From positions 1-5,789 of the forward strand of contig CABQMM010000092.1 of NCBI GenBank assembly GCA_902465215.1: a stretch of DNA of 5,789 bases, read 5' to 3'. The notes below the pieces were generated by a model. The model saw nothing but the letters and a program-made list of their open reading frames with translations, ran no database searches and was not told the DNA's origin. Shown here in pieces: positions 5,761 through 5,789 of this stretch; positions within the stretch are counted from its first letter, which is position 1; each line of letters begins with the position of its first letter. The position numbers were made by a program, and so were the translations under genes. The DNA comes from an uncultured Bacillota bacterium (GTDB lineage: Bacteria > Bacillota > Clostridia > Peptostreptococcales > Anaerovoracaceae).

Positions 5761-5789
5761 CTATATAGAATATAAAGAAAAAGCTGCAT
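5753..5789 (+). CDS. HigA-like antitoxin, 5' end only
   Basis: An ATG at 5753 opens a frame that overlaps the toxin stop by 8 nt and runs off the window after 12 codons (MSNYIEYKEKAA). AGGGAGG (5734-5740) lies 12 nt upstream, a slightly long spacing. This N-terminus resembles HigA-family antitoxins with an XRE-type helix-turn-helix, which neutralise the toxin and bind the operator. The DNA-binding domain lies outside the window, so the call rests on position, overlap and a short resemblance. Confidence 0.6.
   Translation, partial: MSNYIEYKEKAA

Overview
The window carries a complete six-gene operon for an Rnf complex, the membrane-bound ferredoxin:NAD+ oxidoreductase that couples electron transfer to Na+ or H+ transport. 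It is followed by the start of a type II toxin-antitoxin module. All genes read on the + strand. The order rnfC-D-G-E-A-B, the short RnfC that ends soon after its two ferredoxin motifs, the multi-cluster RnfB and the strong AGGAGG-type ribosome binding sites all point to an anaerobic, low-to-moderate-GC Bacillota (Clostridia or relatives). The genus cannot be named from the sequence alone.

Layout: bases 1-187 are an AT-rich leader holding a TATAAT box and other possible promoter elements, with a strong ribosome binding site before rnfC. Bases 188-5253 hold rnfC, rnfD, rnfG, rnfE, rnfA and rnfB. Three junctions are 1-nt TAATG overlaps, one is an 11-nt overlap (rnfD/rnfG), and only rnfA/rnfB has a gap (16 nt, filled by a Shine-Dalgarno). 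A clean intrinsic terminator at 5281-5312 closes the operon.

Directly behind the terminator is a consensus sigma-A promoter (TTGACA, 17 nt, TATAAT, with an extended -10 TG). Its -10 box lies inside a 45-bp palindrome with perfect 20-bp arms. It drives a RelE/HigB-like toxin gene that starts with TTG, and an antitoxin gene whose first codons overlap the toxin stop and which runs off the window end. The toxin region looks more AT-rich than the rnf genes, which would fit an acquired cassette parked behind the operon.

How the genes work together: RnfB takes electrons from reduced ferredoxin through several [4Fe-4S] clusters. RnfA and RnfE form the paired membrane core with a [2Fe-2S] centre. RnfD and RnfG carry covalently bound FMN, and RnfC passes electrons to NAD+. 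All the expected cofactor residues are present. The ApbE flavin transferase needed to attach the FMN groups is not in the window. The most notable items are the palindromic operator of the toxin-antitoxin module and a four-cysteine tail on RnfE. I found no wholly new system.
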